Shown here in pieces: positions 27,208-35,469 of a DNA stretch of 64,000 bases. Position 1 is the first letter of the stretch. The number at the start of each line of letters is the position of its first letter. The translations under genes were made by a program, and so were the position numbers. The notes beneath the pieces were generated by a model. The model did not search any database. It was not told the origin of the DNA and was given only the letters and a program-made list of their open reading frames with translations. Location: assembly GCA_019244185.1 (NCBI GenBank), contig JAFATB010000023.1, forward strand, positions 248,001 to 312,000, given 5' to 3'. This DNA is from Acidobacteriota bacterium (GTDB lineage: Bacteria > Acidobacteriota > Thermoanaerobaculia > Gp7-AA8).

Positions 27208-28602
27208 GTGCTCTCCTTCGCTTTGGTGACTCGTCTCGTTGCGTCGTTCCATCATCCGCGCGCGTGGCTCGTCGCGCTGATGGCCGCCGTGGCCGCCGCG
27301 CAGCTTTGGCTCGCGCATCACTTCGACGGCTTCCTCACCGGCGACGAAGTGGAAGTGTTGTCGGAGGCGTTCCGCGTCGCGACCGGCGCGCCGTACGGCC
27401 TCTGGAACGTGCGCTCCCGCTTCGTGCCGCAAGTCATCGCCGCGCCGCCGCTCGCGCTCTTCACGCACCTCGGCATTCACGATCCGTCGACGCTGATCTG
27501 GCTCGCGACGCTGCCGTTCGTCGCGGCGTCGGTCGTCACGATTCCGCTGGTGTATGCGCTGGCGAAGCGCTGGTCGGACGACGAGCTCGCCGCGCGCGCC
27601 GCGACGCTCCTGTTCGCGCTGCACTGGATTCCGCTCGGCTTCGGCGGCACGACGTATCCGCGCGTCGTTGCGATGGCGTGTCTCACCGCGGCGGCGTGGC
27701 TCGTCGCGCGGGAGACGAACCTCGCGTGCGTCGCCGCCGGCGCCTTCGCCGGCGTCGCGTTCGCCGACCGCTTCAGCGAGATCGTATTCGTGATTCCGCT
27801 CGCACTCGCCGCGCGGCGCCGCGGCGCGTACATCGTCGCGGGCTTCATCGCGAGCGCATCGCTCACCGTCGGCGCGTACGACTGGCTGACGTGGGGCGCG
27901 CCGTTCGCGAGCCTGCGCAACTTCGCGCGCGTGACGCTCGTGGTGCGCGACTTCTCGTCGCGCGTCAAAGTCCAGTCACCGCTCTGGTATCTCGAGACGC
28001 TGCCGCGCTGGTGCGCGCTGACGCTCGTGCCGTTCTTCTGGCGCGCGCGCCACCGCGACGCGTGGCTGTACGTCGTCATTCCGCTCGTCGTGCTCTCGTG
28101 CATCGCGCACAAGGAGCTGCGCTATCTGCAGTCGCTGATCCCGTTCCTCGCGATCCTCGGCGGACTCGGTTTCGCGTCGCTGCTGCGCACGCGTCCGCGC
28201 GTCGCGGCCGCGTTGCTCGCGCTGTCGCTGACGTGGAATCTCGTCGGCCTGCGTTTCGTCGAGCGCCGCTCGATGGCTGCCGTCGACGCCGCGCGTTTTC
28301 TTGGACGCGAGCCTTCGCTGCACACGCTCGCCATTCCGCAGGTCTGGGCGTTCGGTGACAAGCACTACCTCGGCCACGACCGCCGCGTCTTCGACATCGG
28401 TTCGCCGCCGCACGATCTCGCCGCGGCGCTCGATGCCTCCGATGCCGCCGCGATCTACGGCAGCGATCTGACGCCGGCCGTGCGCGCGGAGCTCGCGCAA
28501 CGCGGCTTCGCGCTGCGCGCCGTGTTCCGCCGCGCGCGTTCGCGCGACGTGGTGGTGTTCGTCAGAAGTCTTTCCGGTACTTCGGATCGAGCGCGTCGAT
28601 GA
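27208..28602 (+). CDS. GT39-like membrane glycosyltransferase
   Basis: A multispanning protein of about 460 residues, similar in plan to ArnT/GT39-type dolichyl- or undecaprenyl-phosphate-linked sugar transferases. Its N-terminal loop has FLTGDEVEV, an acidic motif where GT-C enzymes carry their catalytic Asp/Glu. About ten hydrophobic stretches follow. Starts are ambiguous: GTG 27208 (used), TTG 27223 or GTG 27226. The divergent BtuF-like gene begins at 27192. The 3' end overlaps the convergent permease gene by 41 bp. No flanking sugar genes are present, so the substrate is unknown. Confidence 0.75.
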   Translation: MLSFALVTRLVASFHHPRAWLVALMAAVAAAQLWLAHHFDGFLTGDEVEVLSEAFRVATGAPYGLWNVRSRFVPQVIAAPPLALFTHLGIHDPSTLIWLATLPFVAASVVTIPLVYALAKRWSDDELAARAATLLFALHWIPLGFGGTTYPRVVAMACLTAAAWLVARETNLACVAAGAFAGVAFADRFSEIVFVIPLALAARRRGAYIVAGFIASASLTVGAYDWLTWGAPFASLRNFARVTLVVRDFSSRVKVQSPLWYLETLPRWCALTLVPFFWRARHRDAWLYVVIPLVVLSCIAHKELRYLQSLIPFLAILGGLGFASLLRTRPRVAAALLALSLTWNLVGLRFVERRSMAAVDAARFLGREPSLHTLAIPQVWAFGDKHYLGHDRRVFDIGSPPHDLAAALDASDAAAIYGSDLTPAVRAELAQRGFALRAVFRRARSRDVVVFVRSLSGTSDRARR

Positions 28603-29395
28603 GACCGTCGCCGAGGAAGTTGAGGCCCATCACCGCGAGCATGATCGCCGCGCCGGGGAAGATCGCGAGATGGTTCGCGAGACCGAGGTAGCGGCGGCCC
28701 GCGGTCAGCATCGCGCCCCACGACGGCGTCGGCGGCTGCACGCCGAGTCCGAGGAACGACAGCGAGGCCTCCGAGAGGATCGCGCCCGCGAGCCCGAGCG
28801 TGGCCATGACGATCACCGGATTGACCACGTTCGGCAGCACGTGCCGCACGATGACGCGCGGCGATTTCGCGCCGAGCGCTTTTGCCGCGGTCACGTACTC
28901 CATCTCGCGCACTTTCAGCACCTGGCCGCGCACGAGCCGCGCATATCCGACCCAGCCGATCGTCGCCAGCGCGAGGATGACGTTGTTGAGACTCGGGCCG
29001 AGCACCGCCACGAGCGCGATGGCGAGGAGGATGCCGGGAAACGCGAGCAGGATGTCGCAGATGCGCATGACGATGACGTCGGCGGCGCCGCCGAAGTATC
29101 CCGCGATCGCGCCGAGTGTCACGCCGAGGAGCGACGCGAGGATGACCACGCTGAAGCCGACGCGCAGCGACACGCGCGCGCCCCACACGATGCGCGAGAG
29201 CACGTCGCGCCCGAGATCGTCGAGGCCGAGGAGATGTTCGTGCGACGGCGCTTCCAGCCGCCGCGACGTGTCCTGCACGTCCGGGTCGTACGGCGAGAGC
29301 AGCGGCGCCGCGAGCGCGGCGAGCACCAGCAGCACCGTCAGCACGAGGCCGAACGTGAACGCGAAGTTGCGCAGTAGCCGCTTGAACCGCTTCAT
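28562..29395 (-). CDS. ABC transporter permease, DppC/OppC type
   Basis: A 277-residue inner-membrane permease of the dipeptide/oligopeptide/nickel class. The conserved permease (EAA) loop is EYVTAAKALGAKSPRVIVRH, and the N-terminal extension HLLGLDDLGRDVLSRIVWGA is the DppC signature. Six hydrophobic segments are seen. ATG 29395 overlaps the DppB gene by 4 bp (ATGA), with dppB first. No ATPase or substrate-binding gene is adjacent. Function would be peptide or similar uptake. Confidence 0.93.
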   Translation of the reverse strand: MKRFKRLLRNFAFTFGLVLTVLLVLAALAAPLLSPYDPDVQDTSRRLEAPSHEHLLGLDDLGRDVLSRIVWGARVSLRVGFSVVILASLLGVTLGAIAGYFGGAADVIVMRICDILLAFPGILLAIALVAVLGPSLNNVILALATIGWVGYARLVRGQVLKVREMEYVTAAKALGAKSPRVIVRHVLPNVVNPVIVMATLGLAGAILSEASLSFLGLGVQPPTPSWGAMLTAGRRYLGLANHLAIFPGAAIMLAVMGLNFLGDGLIDALDPKYRKDF

Positions 29396-30315
29396 TCGAG
29401 CTTGATCCTCGGGTCGACGACGCCGTACAGCAGATCCGAGAAGAAATTGACGAGGATGTACGTGAGCGCGATGACGAGGATCGACGCCTGCACCTGCGGA
29501 TAGTCGCGCGTCGTGATCGACTGCACGAGCAATCGTCCGAGTCCCGGCCACGAGAAGATCTGTTCCGTGATGATCGCGCCGGTGAGCAGCGATCCAAACT
29601 GCAGCGCGAGAATCGTGATCACCGGGATCAGCGCGTTCTTCAGCGCATGGCGGAAGATCGCCTTCGCGCGCGTCACGCCTTTCGCGATCGCCGTTGTGAC
29701 GTAGAGCTGGTTGAGCTCCTCCGCGAGGCTGACGCGGATCATGCGCGTGAGAATCGCCGCGAGCGCGAGTCCCATCGTCACCGACGGCAGCACGATCGAC
29801 TTGAAGCCTCCCTCGCGTCCGGATACGGGGAACCACGGATGGTTGATCGCGAACGCGATGATGAGCAGCGGCCCGAACCAGAAGCTCGGCATCGACACCC
29901 CGATCAGCGCGAAGAAGCGGGCGACGTTGTCGATCCACGAGTTTCGATAGATCGCGGAGATGATGCCGAGCGGAAACGCGACGAGCAGCGCGACCAGCAT
30001 CGAGCCGAGCGCGAGCTGGATCGTGGCCGGGTAGCGGTCGCGGATCTCTTTCGCGACGCTCGTGCCGGTGCGGAACGAGGTGCCGAGGTTGCCGTGCGCA
30101 AGATGGTCGAGATAGGTGATGTACTGCTTCCACAGCGGCTGATCGAGGCCGAGGGCCACGCGCACCGCGTGCACATCCTCGGGACGCGCGCCTTCGCCCG
30201 CGATCTGCACGGCCGGATCGCCGGGGATGAGGTGGATCAGCGAAAAGATCAGCGTCAGGATCCCGAGCGTAATCGGGATCATCTGCAGCAATCTGCGGAT
30301 GATGTACTGCGTCAT
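29392..30315 (-). CDS. ABC transporter permease, DppB/OppB type
   Basis: A 307-residue permease: the N-terminus MTQYIIRRLLQMIPITLGIL, GTSFRTGTSVAKEI, and the EAA-like loop LYVTTAIAKGVTRAKAIFRH are all typical of DppB. It pairs with the DppC-type permease downstream by a 4-bp overlap. The upstream side borders a degenerate inverted repeat and TldE, not a binding protein, so the transporter is split: other components must be elsewhere. Inner membrane, six helices. Confidence 0.93.
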   Translation of the reverse strand: MTQYIIRRLLQMIPITLGILTLIFSLIHLIPGDPAVQIAGEGARPEDVHAVRVALGLDQPLWKQYITYLDHLAHGNLGTSFRTGTSVAKEIRDRYPATIQLALGSMLVALLVAFPLGIISAIYRNSWIDNVARFFALIGVSMPSFWFGPLLIIAFAINHPWFPVSGREGGFKSIVLPSVTMGLALAAILTRMIRVSLAEELNQLYVTTAIAKGVTRAKAIFRHALKNALIPVITILALQFGSLLTGAIITEQIFSWPGLGRLLVQSITTRDYPQVQASILVIALTYILVNFFSDLLYGVVDPRIKLE

Positions 30316-30323
30316 CGGATCGA

Positions 30324-30416
30324 GTTCACCCTGAGCAACGCGAAGAGTCTCCGGTGCAGCAGCGATGAGCGTGCCACATTCGGCGCCGTAGATCCCTCGG
30401 TGCGGTCACGATGAAC
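30324..30416. repeat. Degenerate inverted pair of a 28-nt motif
   Basis: Two similar motifs face each other: one on the minus strand at 30324-30351 (GAGACTCTTCGCGTTGCTCA and so on to GTGAAC) and one on the plus strand at about 30389-30416 (ending GATGAAC), 17 of 28 positions agreeing. They flank a central 37 nt. The right copy runs into the last codons of the TldE gene. This has the look of a dispersed REP-like element; copy number elsewhere cannot be seen. Confidence 0.4.
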
Positions 30417-31773
30417 TTCCTCTCTCCTGTTTTCCCGTGATCGTCCAGCCGCGGATCTTCGCCACCGGCGCGCGCGTGCCGCCGAACATGTTGTACCAGG
30501 TGCCGACGGTGCGGCGCTCGCGCGAGAGCGATTCGACGTTCGCCAGCGCCTCGACCATCGACTGCGTCCAGCGCAGGTTCGGCAGCCGCGCCACGACTTC
30601 GCCGTCGCGGATGAGGAACGTGCCGTCGCGCGTGGTGCCGGTCATGAGCGCGGTCTTCGGCTCGAGCAGGCCGTTGACGTAGTTGAAGCGCGTCACCCAG
30701 ATGCCGTGCTTCGTGGAGCGGATCATCTCCTCGCGCGTGGCGTCGCCGCCGGACATCGACAAATGAAACGCCGCGCCGTGCTCGGACGAGCCGAGCGACC
30801 ACGCGTTCGCGGTCGGCTGCATGCCGAGGCGGTCGGCCCACGTCTTGTCGAGCACCGGCGTGCGGAGTACGCCGTTCTCGATGAGCGCTACGCGCCGCTT
30901 CGGCAGCCCTTCCATGTCGAAGGGGAAGGGGAGGAAGCCTGCGTCGAGCGAGTCGTCGGCGATGGTGACGTTCGTACCGAGGAGTTGTTTGCCGAGGTTG
31001 CCGACGAAGAAGGACGAGCCGTCCTCGAACGACTGGCCGGTGAACGCGATCATGTTCATCCAGTCGAAGACTTCCGCGAGCGCGGGCGGTTCGAGGATGA
31101 CGTCGTATGCGCCGGGCGCGAGGTCTTCGCTGCGATCGGTGCAGAGCGTGGCCTTGAGCGTGGCTTCGTCGCCGAGCGCCGCGAGATCGAGCTGCGACGC
31201 GCGCAACGCGCGTTGCGTGGCATAGCCGGATCCGTGCGCGCCGATCGCGATGACGGTGGCGTCGTTGAACGTGGTGCGCGCGAAGCGGCGGACGCCGTGC
31301 GTGTTCCCGGCGGCGACGCTGACCGCGCCCGTCGCGTGCGCGCCGGCGAACTCGATGTGATGCTCGCGTCCGCGATCGAACATCGCACGCAACGCGGTGG
31401 CTTTCTGCGCCGGCGCGATCGAGGCCGTGGCGTCGTCGAACGAGTCGATTTCGGGGAGCGGCTCGTTGTCGCGATAGAGGCCGCGGAAGCCGGGCACCGG
31501 CTGCGAGTGCCGCGCCGCTTCGCGCGCGAGCTCGGCCGTGCGCGCGATCTCGTCCGCGTCGAAGCTCGTCGTCGTCGCGACGCCCATCGCGTTGTTCACG
31601 ATCACGCGCAGCGTCAGCGACGCGCTCTCCTCCGACATGTTCTGGTGGAGCTGCGAGTTCGCGAAGCGGGAGATGTTCTGGTCGACGGCGACGTACGCGG
31701 CATCGGCCTCGTTCGCATGCGCTGCGTCGAGCGCGCGGGCAATGACGTCCAGAGCAAAGCGCTCGTCGTTCAT
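30406..31773 (-). CDS. TldE/PmbA family protein
   Basis: A 455-residue TldE/PmbA-type partner of the TldD metalloprotease. The family motifs include LRVIVNNAMGVATTTSF, NTHGVRRFART, VILEPPALAEVFDW and the C-terminal block FLIRDGEVVARLPNLRWTQS. TldE lacks the metal site; it forms a heterodimer with TldD that degrades unfolded peptides, in known cases cleaving the leader of microcin B17 and the CcdA antitoxin. The start ATG 31773 overlaps the TldD stop by 4 bp. The last residues (G-K-Q-E-R-G-S-S-S) lie in the inverted-pair repeat, so the C-terminus is probably adventitious. Two toxin-antitoxin-like pairs lie just upstream of tldD. Confidence 0.92.
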   Translation of the reverse strand: MNDERFALDVIARALDAAHANEADAAYVAVDQNISRFANSQLHQNMSEESASLTLRVIVNNAMGVATTTSFDADEIARTAELAREAARHSQPVPGFRGLYRDNEPLPEIDSFDDATASIAPAQKATALRAMFDRGREHHIEFAGAHATGAVSVAAGNTHGVRRFARTTFNDATVIAIGAHGSGYATQRALRASQLDLAALGDEATLKATLCTDRSEDLAPGAYDVILEPPALAEVFDWMNMIAFTGQSFEDGSSFFVGNLGKQLLGTNVTIADDSLDAGFLPFPFDMEGLPKRRVALIENGVLRTPVLDKTWADRLGMQPTANAWSLGSSEHGAAFHLSMSGGDATREEMIRSTKHGIWVTRFNYVNGLLEPKTALMTGTTRDGTFLIRDGEVVARLPNLRWTQSMVEALANVESLSRERRTVGTWYNMFGGTRAPVAKIRGWTITGKQERGSSS

Positions 31774-33206
31774 CCCATCTCCACGTTGCGGAACCGCGCG
31801 GCCGGCGCGCCGTGCGCGACGCGCATGGTCTGCATCGGATCGCCTTTGCCGCAGTTCGGCAGGCCCCAGATCTGCCACGAGGCGCGGTCGCCGACGGCGT
31901 CGCACGAGCGCCAGAAGTCCGGTGTGTTGCCGGTGTAGAGCGGGTTTTTCAGCAGCCGCGTGAGTCGCCCGTTCTCGATCTCCCACGCGACCTCGCAGCC
32001 GAACTGGAAGTTGAGCCGCAGGTCGTCGATCGACCACGACTTGTTCGTCTCGACGAAGATGCCGCGCTTCGTGTCGGCGATGAGATCCGCGAGCGGCGTC
32101 GTGCCCGGCTCGAGGTTGATGTTGGTCATGCGGATGATCGGGATGCGCGCCGCGGTCTCGGCGCGGACGGTGCCGTTCGAGACGCGGCCGAGGAACGGCG
32201 CGGTGTCGCGGCCGGTGAGATAGTCAACGAACGTACCATCGCGCACGAGGTGGAAGCGCTGGGCGGGCACGCCGTCGTCGTCGAACGCGAACGAGCCGAT
32301 CGAGCCGGGGATGGTGGCGTCGGCGACGATGTTCACGAGGTCGGAACCGTAGCGGAAATGCCCGAGCATCTGCGGCTGGAGGAACGAGCCACCCGCCAGC
32401 GAGATCTCCAGTCCCATCGCGCGATCGAGCTCGGTCGGATGGCCGCACGACTCGTGAACCTGCAACGCGAGCTGCGCGCTGCCGACGATGAGGTCGAAGC
32501 GCCCGGCCGGTGCTTTGGATGCGGCGAGGAGTTGCAGCGCCTCGTCGCGGATCTCCAATGCTTTCTTCGGCAGATCGAGCCGCTCGATGAACTCCCATCC
32601 TTCGGCCTGAAAGTCGCCGCCGAACGGATTGGGATACGTCCGCCGCTGGAACTCCCCCTCGTCGATGGCCACGGCTTCGATGCCGCCGCCCATCTGCGTC
32701 GTGGTCTGCTCGATGAAGCTGCCGATCGTCGAGGCGAAGACTTTCTCCTGGCGATAGCAGGAGATGTCGCCCGAGACCTGATGGATGCGCGGATCGCCGC
32801 GCATCGGCTCGGTCGCGTTCATCAGATGCTCGAGCTTCTTCTCGATCGGCACCGACCACGGATCGATCTCGTAATGCGACTCCCACCGCGCCACGTGCGG
32901 CTCGACGTCGCTGAGCGTGATGATCTGCGTCGAGGCGAGATTGCTCGCCGCCGCGACTTCGAGCGCGCGCCGCGCCGTACGCCGGATCGTCTCTTCCGAA
33001 ACGTCGCTCGTCGCCGCGAACCCCCAGCCATTCCCGACCAGCACGCGCACGCCCACCGCGCGATCGACGGTCGAGGCGAGATGATCGACCTCGCCGTTGC
33101 GCACTTTCACGTCCTGCGCGTGCGTGGCCGTGTAGCGGACGTCCGCGTACCGCACGTCGCCCAGCGATCGAAGAACATCCTCCAACTGCGCCCGCTCCGG
33201 TGTCAT
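31770..33206 (-). CDS. tldD: TldD metalloprotease
   Basis: A 478-residue TldD protease. The zinc site H-E-x3-H is HESCGH at residues 251-256, in the usual place after LQV. TNINLEPGTTPLADLIADT and the C-terminal GCEVAWEIENG are further TldD/E-family blocks. It pairs with TldE, whose gene overlaps by 4 bp. ATG 33206 is 38 bp from the divergent MNT gene start at 33245, so the two promoters must overlap in the short gap. No peptide-maturation genes are evident nearby. Confidence 0.94.
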   Translation of the reverse strand: MTPERAQLEDVLRSLGDVRYADVRYTATHAQDVKVRNGEVDHLASTVDRAVGVRVLVGNGWGFAATSDVSEETIRRTARRALEVAAASNLASTQIITLSDVEPHVARWESHYEIDPWSVPIEKKLEHLMNATEPMRGDPRIHQVSGDISCYRQEKVFASTIGSFIEQTTTQMGGGIEAVAIDEGEFQRRTYPNPFGGDFQAEGWEFIERLDLPKKALEIRDEALQLLAASKAPAGRFDLIVGSAQLALQVHESCGHPTELDRAMGLEISLAGGSFLQPQMLGHFRYGSDLVNIVADATIPGSIGSFAFDDDGVPAQRFHLVRDGTFVDYLTGRDTAPFLGRVSNGTVRAETAARIPIIRMTNINLEPGTTPLADLIADTKRGIFVETNKSWSIDDLRLNFQFGCEVAWEIENGRLTRLLKNPLYTGNTPDFWRSCDAVGDRASWQIWGLPNCGKGDPMQTMRVAHGAPAARFRNVEMG

Positions 33207-33244
33207 GGGCCGGCGATTATAGAATTGCCGCGACAGGCTTCCTC

Positions 33245-33380
33245 ATGGGCATCGACGAAATCCTCGGCGACAAACGCGAAGAGATCCTCCGGATCGCCAA
33301 GAAACACGGCGTGACGAGCATCCGCGTGTTCGGATCGGTCGCGCGCGGGGAGGCGGGGCCGGAGAGCGATGTGGACTTTC
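33245..33380 (+). repeat. 5' part of the tandem MNT/HEPN duplication (left copy; right copy 33907-34042)
   Basis: This 136-nt segment is repeated at 33907-34042 with six substitutions counted. It covers the start of each MNT gene through the catalytic Asp pair. The distance between copies (662 bp) equals one MNT/HEPN unit. Confidence 0.9.
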
Positions 33381-33535
33381 TCGTGGAGATCGGCGACTGG
33401 ATCAGCCCTTGGTTTCCTGCGGGGCTGATTCTCGATCTGGAGGAACTGCTCGGGCGCCGTGTCGATGTGGCCACGCCGAAGGGGTTGCACTGGTACATCA
33501 AGGATCGCGTGCTCGCGGAGGCGGTCGGGTTGTGA
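33245..33535 (+). CDS. MNT-type nucleotidyltransferase antitoxin, copy 1
   Basis: A 96-residue minimal nucleotidyltransferase: FGSVARGEAGPESDVDF (residues of about 29-45) is the G-S-x10-D-x-D signature, with S31, D42 and D44 placed as in the MntA antitoxin. In characterised MntA/HepT modules this protein AMPylates a Tyr of its HEPN partner. The HEPN gene follows with a 4-bp overlap (GTGA). The first 45 residues are the same as those of copy 2; the C-terminal half (EIGDWISPWFPAGL onward) is different. It is divergent from tldD. Confidence 0.9.
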   Translation: MGIDEILGDKREEILRIAKKHGVTSIRVFGSVARGEAGPESDVDFLVEIGDWISPWFPAGLILDLEELLGRRVDVATPKGLHWYIKDRVLAEAVGL

Positions 33536-33870
33536 AGGAGCACGACGACCGGTTTTACCTGCAGCACATGCGGACGTGCATCGCCAACATCGAGGACGAC
33601 ACGTCGCGCGGTCGCGCGGAGTTCGAGCAAAACCGCACGGAGCGCGACGCGGTCATGCGCAATCTGCAACTGCTCGCGGAGTCCTCGATGCGGCTCTCCG
33701 ATGAGACTCGTGCGCGTTTCCCGGATGTCGAATGGCGCCAGATGCGCAAGTTCCGCAACGTCGTCGTGCACGACTACACCGACATCGACTACGACGTGAT
33801 CTGGCTCATCGTCTCCCAACACGTCCCGGCACTGAAGCCGCAGATCGAGCGCATGTTGAAGGAGTTGTGA
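33532..33870 (+). CDS. HEPN-domain toxin, copy 1
   Basis: A 112-residue HepT-like HEPN protein. The R-x4-H-x-Y motif is RNVVVHDY, with R75, H80 and Y82; in studied systems R/H form the RNase site and the Tyr is the residue modified by the MNT partner. The start is GTG 33532, overlapping the MNT gene. The last 27 residues match copy 2 almost exactly. The toxin's target is not known from sequence. Confidence 0.9.
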   Translation: MKEHDDRFYLQHMRTCIANIEDDTSRGRAEFEQNRTERDAVMRNLQLLAESSMRLSDETRARFPDVEWRQMRKFRNVVVHDYTDIDYDVIWLIVSQHVPALKPQIERMLKEL

Positions 33871-33883
33871 GGCGAGAGGCGCA
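33799..33883 (+). repeat. 3' part of the tandem MNT/HEPN duplication (left copy; right copy 34458-34542)
   Basis: This 85-nt segment, from the codons for I-W-L-I-V-S-Q to 13 nt past the stop, recurs at 34458-34542 with one substitution counted. Such near-identity at both ends, with a diverged middle, points to duplication followed by conversion of the ends or exchange of the middle. Confidence 0.9.
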
Positions 33884-33906
33884 GGCGCGGAACGTAGAAT
33901 GGCGCC

Positions 33907-34197
33907 ATGGGCATCGACGAAATCCTCGGCGACAAACGCGAAGAGATCCTCCGCATCGCCAAGAAACACGGCGTGACCAGCATTCGCGTGTTCGGCTCGG
34001 TGGCGCGTGGGGAGGCGGGGCCGGAGAGCGATGTGGACTTTCTGATCGACGCCGGCGCCGAGGTCACGCCGTGGTTCCCCGGAAGCCTCGTCGCCGACCT
34101 GCAGGAGTTGCTCGGACGCGAGGTCGATGTGGTGGAGACGGTCGCGCTGCATCAGCGACTGAAGCCGTACGTGCTCGCGGAGGCGGTCCCGCTTTGA
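33907..34197 (+). CDS. MNT-type nucleotidyltransferase antitoxin, copy 2
   Basis: A 96-residue MNT protein, a tandem paralogue of the gene at 33245. Its residues 1-45 are the same as copy 1, including FGSVARGEAGPESDVDF. Beyond that it reads L-I-D-A-G-A-E-V-T-P-W-F-P and diverges. It overlaps its HEPN partner by 4 bp (TTGA). The nucleotidyltransferase site looks intact. It is preceded by a 36-bp gap after HEPN copy 1. Confidence 0.9.
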   Translation: MGIDEILGDKREEILRIAKKHGVTSIRVFGSVARGEAGPESDVDFLIDAGAEVTPWFPGSLVADLQELLGREVDVVETVALHQRLKPYVLAEAVPL

Positions 34198-34529
34198 CGC
34201 GCGATCCGCGCGTCTACGTGGAGCATGTCGCGGCGGCAATCGCGCTGATCGAACGCTGGACGAGCAGCGGACGTGAGTCGTTCCTGCGCGATGAGCTCCT
34301 GCAGTCCGCGGTCATTCGCAAGCTGCACGAGCTCGCGGAATCCATCCAGCGACTCGAGCCGCTCGTCAGCGCGCGTTATCCGGACGTGCCATGGCGCGAC
34401 GTGGTTGCATTCCGGCACGTCATCGTGCACGACTATCTCGGCCTGAACGTCGACCGCATCTGGCTCATCGTCTCCCAACACGTCCCGGCACTGAAGCCGC
34501 AGATCGAGCGCATGTTGAACGAGTTGTGA
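34194..34529 (+). CDS. HEPN-domain toxin, copy 2
   Basis: A 111-residue HEPN protein beginning at TTG 34194, which overlaps the MNT stop. The R-x4-H-x-Y motif is RHVIVHDY, with R74, H79 and Y81. The central residues differ strongly from copy 1, while the end matches. The epimerase gene begins 16 bp after its stop, so readthrough into the sugar locus is likely. Confidence 0.88.
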   Translation: MTRDPRVYVEHVAAAIALIERWTSSGRESFLRDELLQSAVIRKLHELAESIQRLEPLVSARYPDVPWRDVVAFRHVIVHDYLGLNVDRIWLIVSQHVPALKPQIERMLNEL

Positions 34530-34545
34530 GGCGAGAGGCGCAACC

Positions 34546-35469
34546 ATGAAGATTCTGGTCACGGGCGGGGCGGGGTTCATCGCCTCGCATGTCGTCGACG
34601 GGTATGTCGCGCGCGGTCATGACGTCACGGTCGTCGATGATCTGAGCAGCGGGCGGCGGGAGAACGTCAATCCGCGGGCGGAGCTGGTCGTGGCGGATCT
34701 GCGCGATCCGCGCACGGTCGAGCAGTTGCGTGGGCGGGGGTTCGACCTCGTCAATCATCATGCGGCGCAGATCGACGTGCGCGTGTCGGTGGCCGATCCG
34801 GCGGCGGATGCGGAGCTGAACATCGTCGCGGCGTTGCGGCTCTTTCAGGCGCTCATCGACGAGGGGCCGCGGAAGATCGTGTTCGCGTCGAGCGGCGGGG
34901 CGGCGTACGGCGAGCCGCAATACGCGCCGCAGGACGAGCGGCATCCGGTCGCCCCGATCTCGCCGTACGGCTGCGCGAAGGCGGCCATCGACTCGTATCT
35001 CTACTACTACCGCATGGTGCACGGCGTGCGCGCGGTGTCGCTGCGCTACGGCAACGTCTACGGGCCGCGGCAGCGCAAGGACGGCGAGGCGGGCGTCATC
35101 GCGATCTTCGCGGGCTTGCTCCTCGACGGCCAGCGGCCGCGCATCAACGGCACCGGCGAGCAGACGCGCGACTACGTGTTCGTCGAAGACGTCATGCGCG
35201 CGAACATGGCCGCGTCGGAGCTCGACCTCGACGGCATCTTCAACGTCGGTACCGGCGTCGAGGTGTCGGTCAACACGCTGTACGACGAGCTGCGCAACGC
35301 GATTGGCGTCGACCTCGACGCGGAGCACGGTCCCGCGAAAGCGGGCGAGCAGATGCGCAGCGTGCTCGATGGGACGAAGCTGCGGACAGTGGCGAAGCTG
35401 CCGGAGCCGGTGAAGCTCGACGAAGGTCTGCGCCGCACCGTGGAGTGGCTACGCTCGGCTGCTCGCTAA
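34546..35469 (+). CDS. NAD-dependent nucleotide-sugar epimerase (GalE-like)
   Basis: A 307-residue short-chain dehydrogenase of the UDP-glucose 4-epimerase type. It starts MKILVTGGAGFIASHVVDGY with the G-x2-G-x2-A/G-type NAD motif; the active-site Y-x3-K is SPYGCAKAA, and RYGNVYGPRQ follows. It most likely interconverts UDP-sugars for the polysaccharide locus. It lies 16 bp after the second HEPN gene and converges by 4 bp on the dehydrogenase gene. The exact sugar cannot be told. Confidence 0.92.
   Translation: MKILVTGGAGFIASHVVDGYVARGHDVTVVDDLSSGRRENVNPRAELVVADLRDPRTVEQLRGRGFDLVNHHAAQIDVRVSVADPAADAELNIVAALRLFQALIDEGPRKIVFASSGGAAYGEPQYAPQDERHPVAPISPYGCAKAAIDSYLYYYRMVHGVRAVSLRYGNVYGPRQRKDGEAGVIAIFAGLLLDGQRPRINGTGEQTRDYVFVEDVMRANMAASELDLDGIFNVGTGVEVSVNTLYDELRNAIGVDLDAEHGPAKAGEQMRSVLDGTKLRTVAKLPEPVKLDEGLRRTVEWLRSAAR

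Noticed and set aside
33245..34542. Assembly duplication of the MNT/HEPN unit
   Set aside because: The two copies differ strongly in the middle and by scattered substitutions at the ends, so it is a real duplication.
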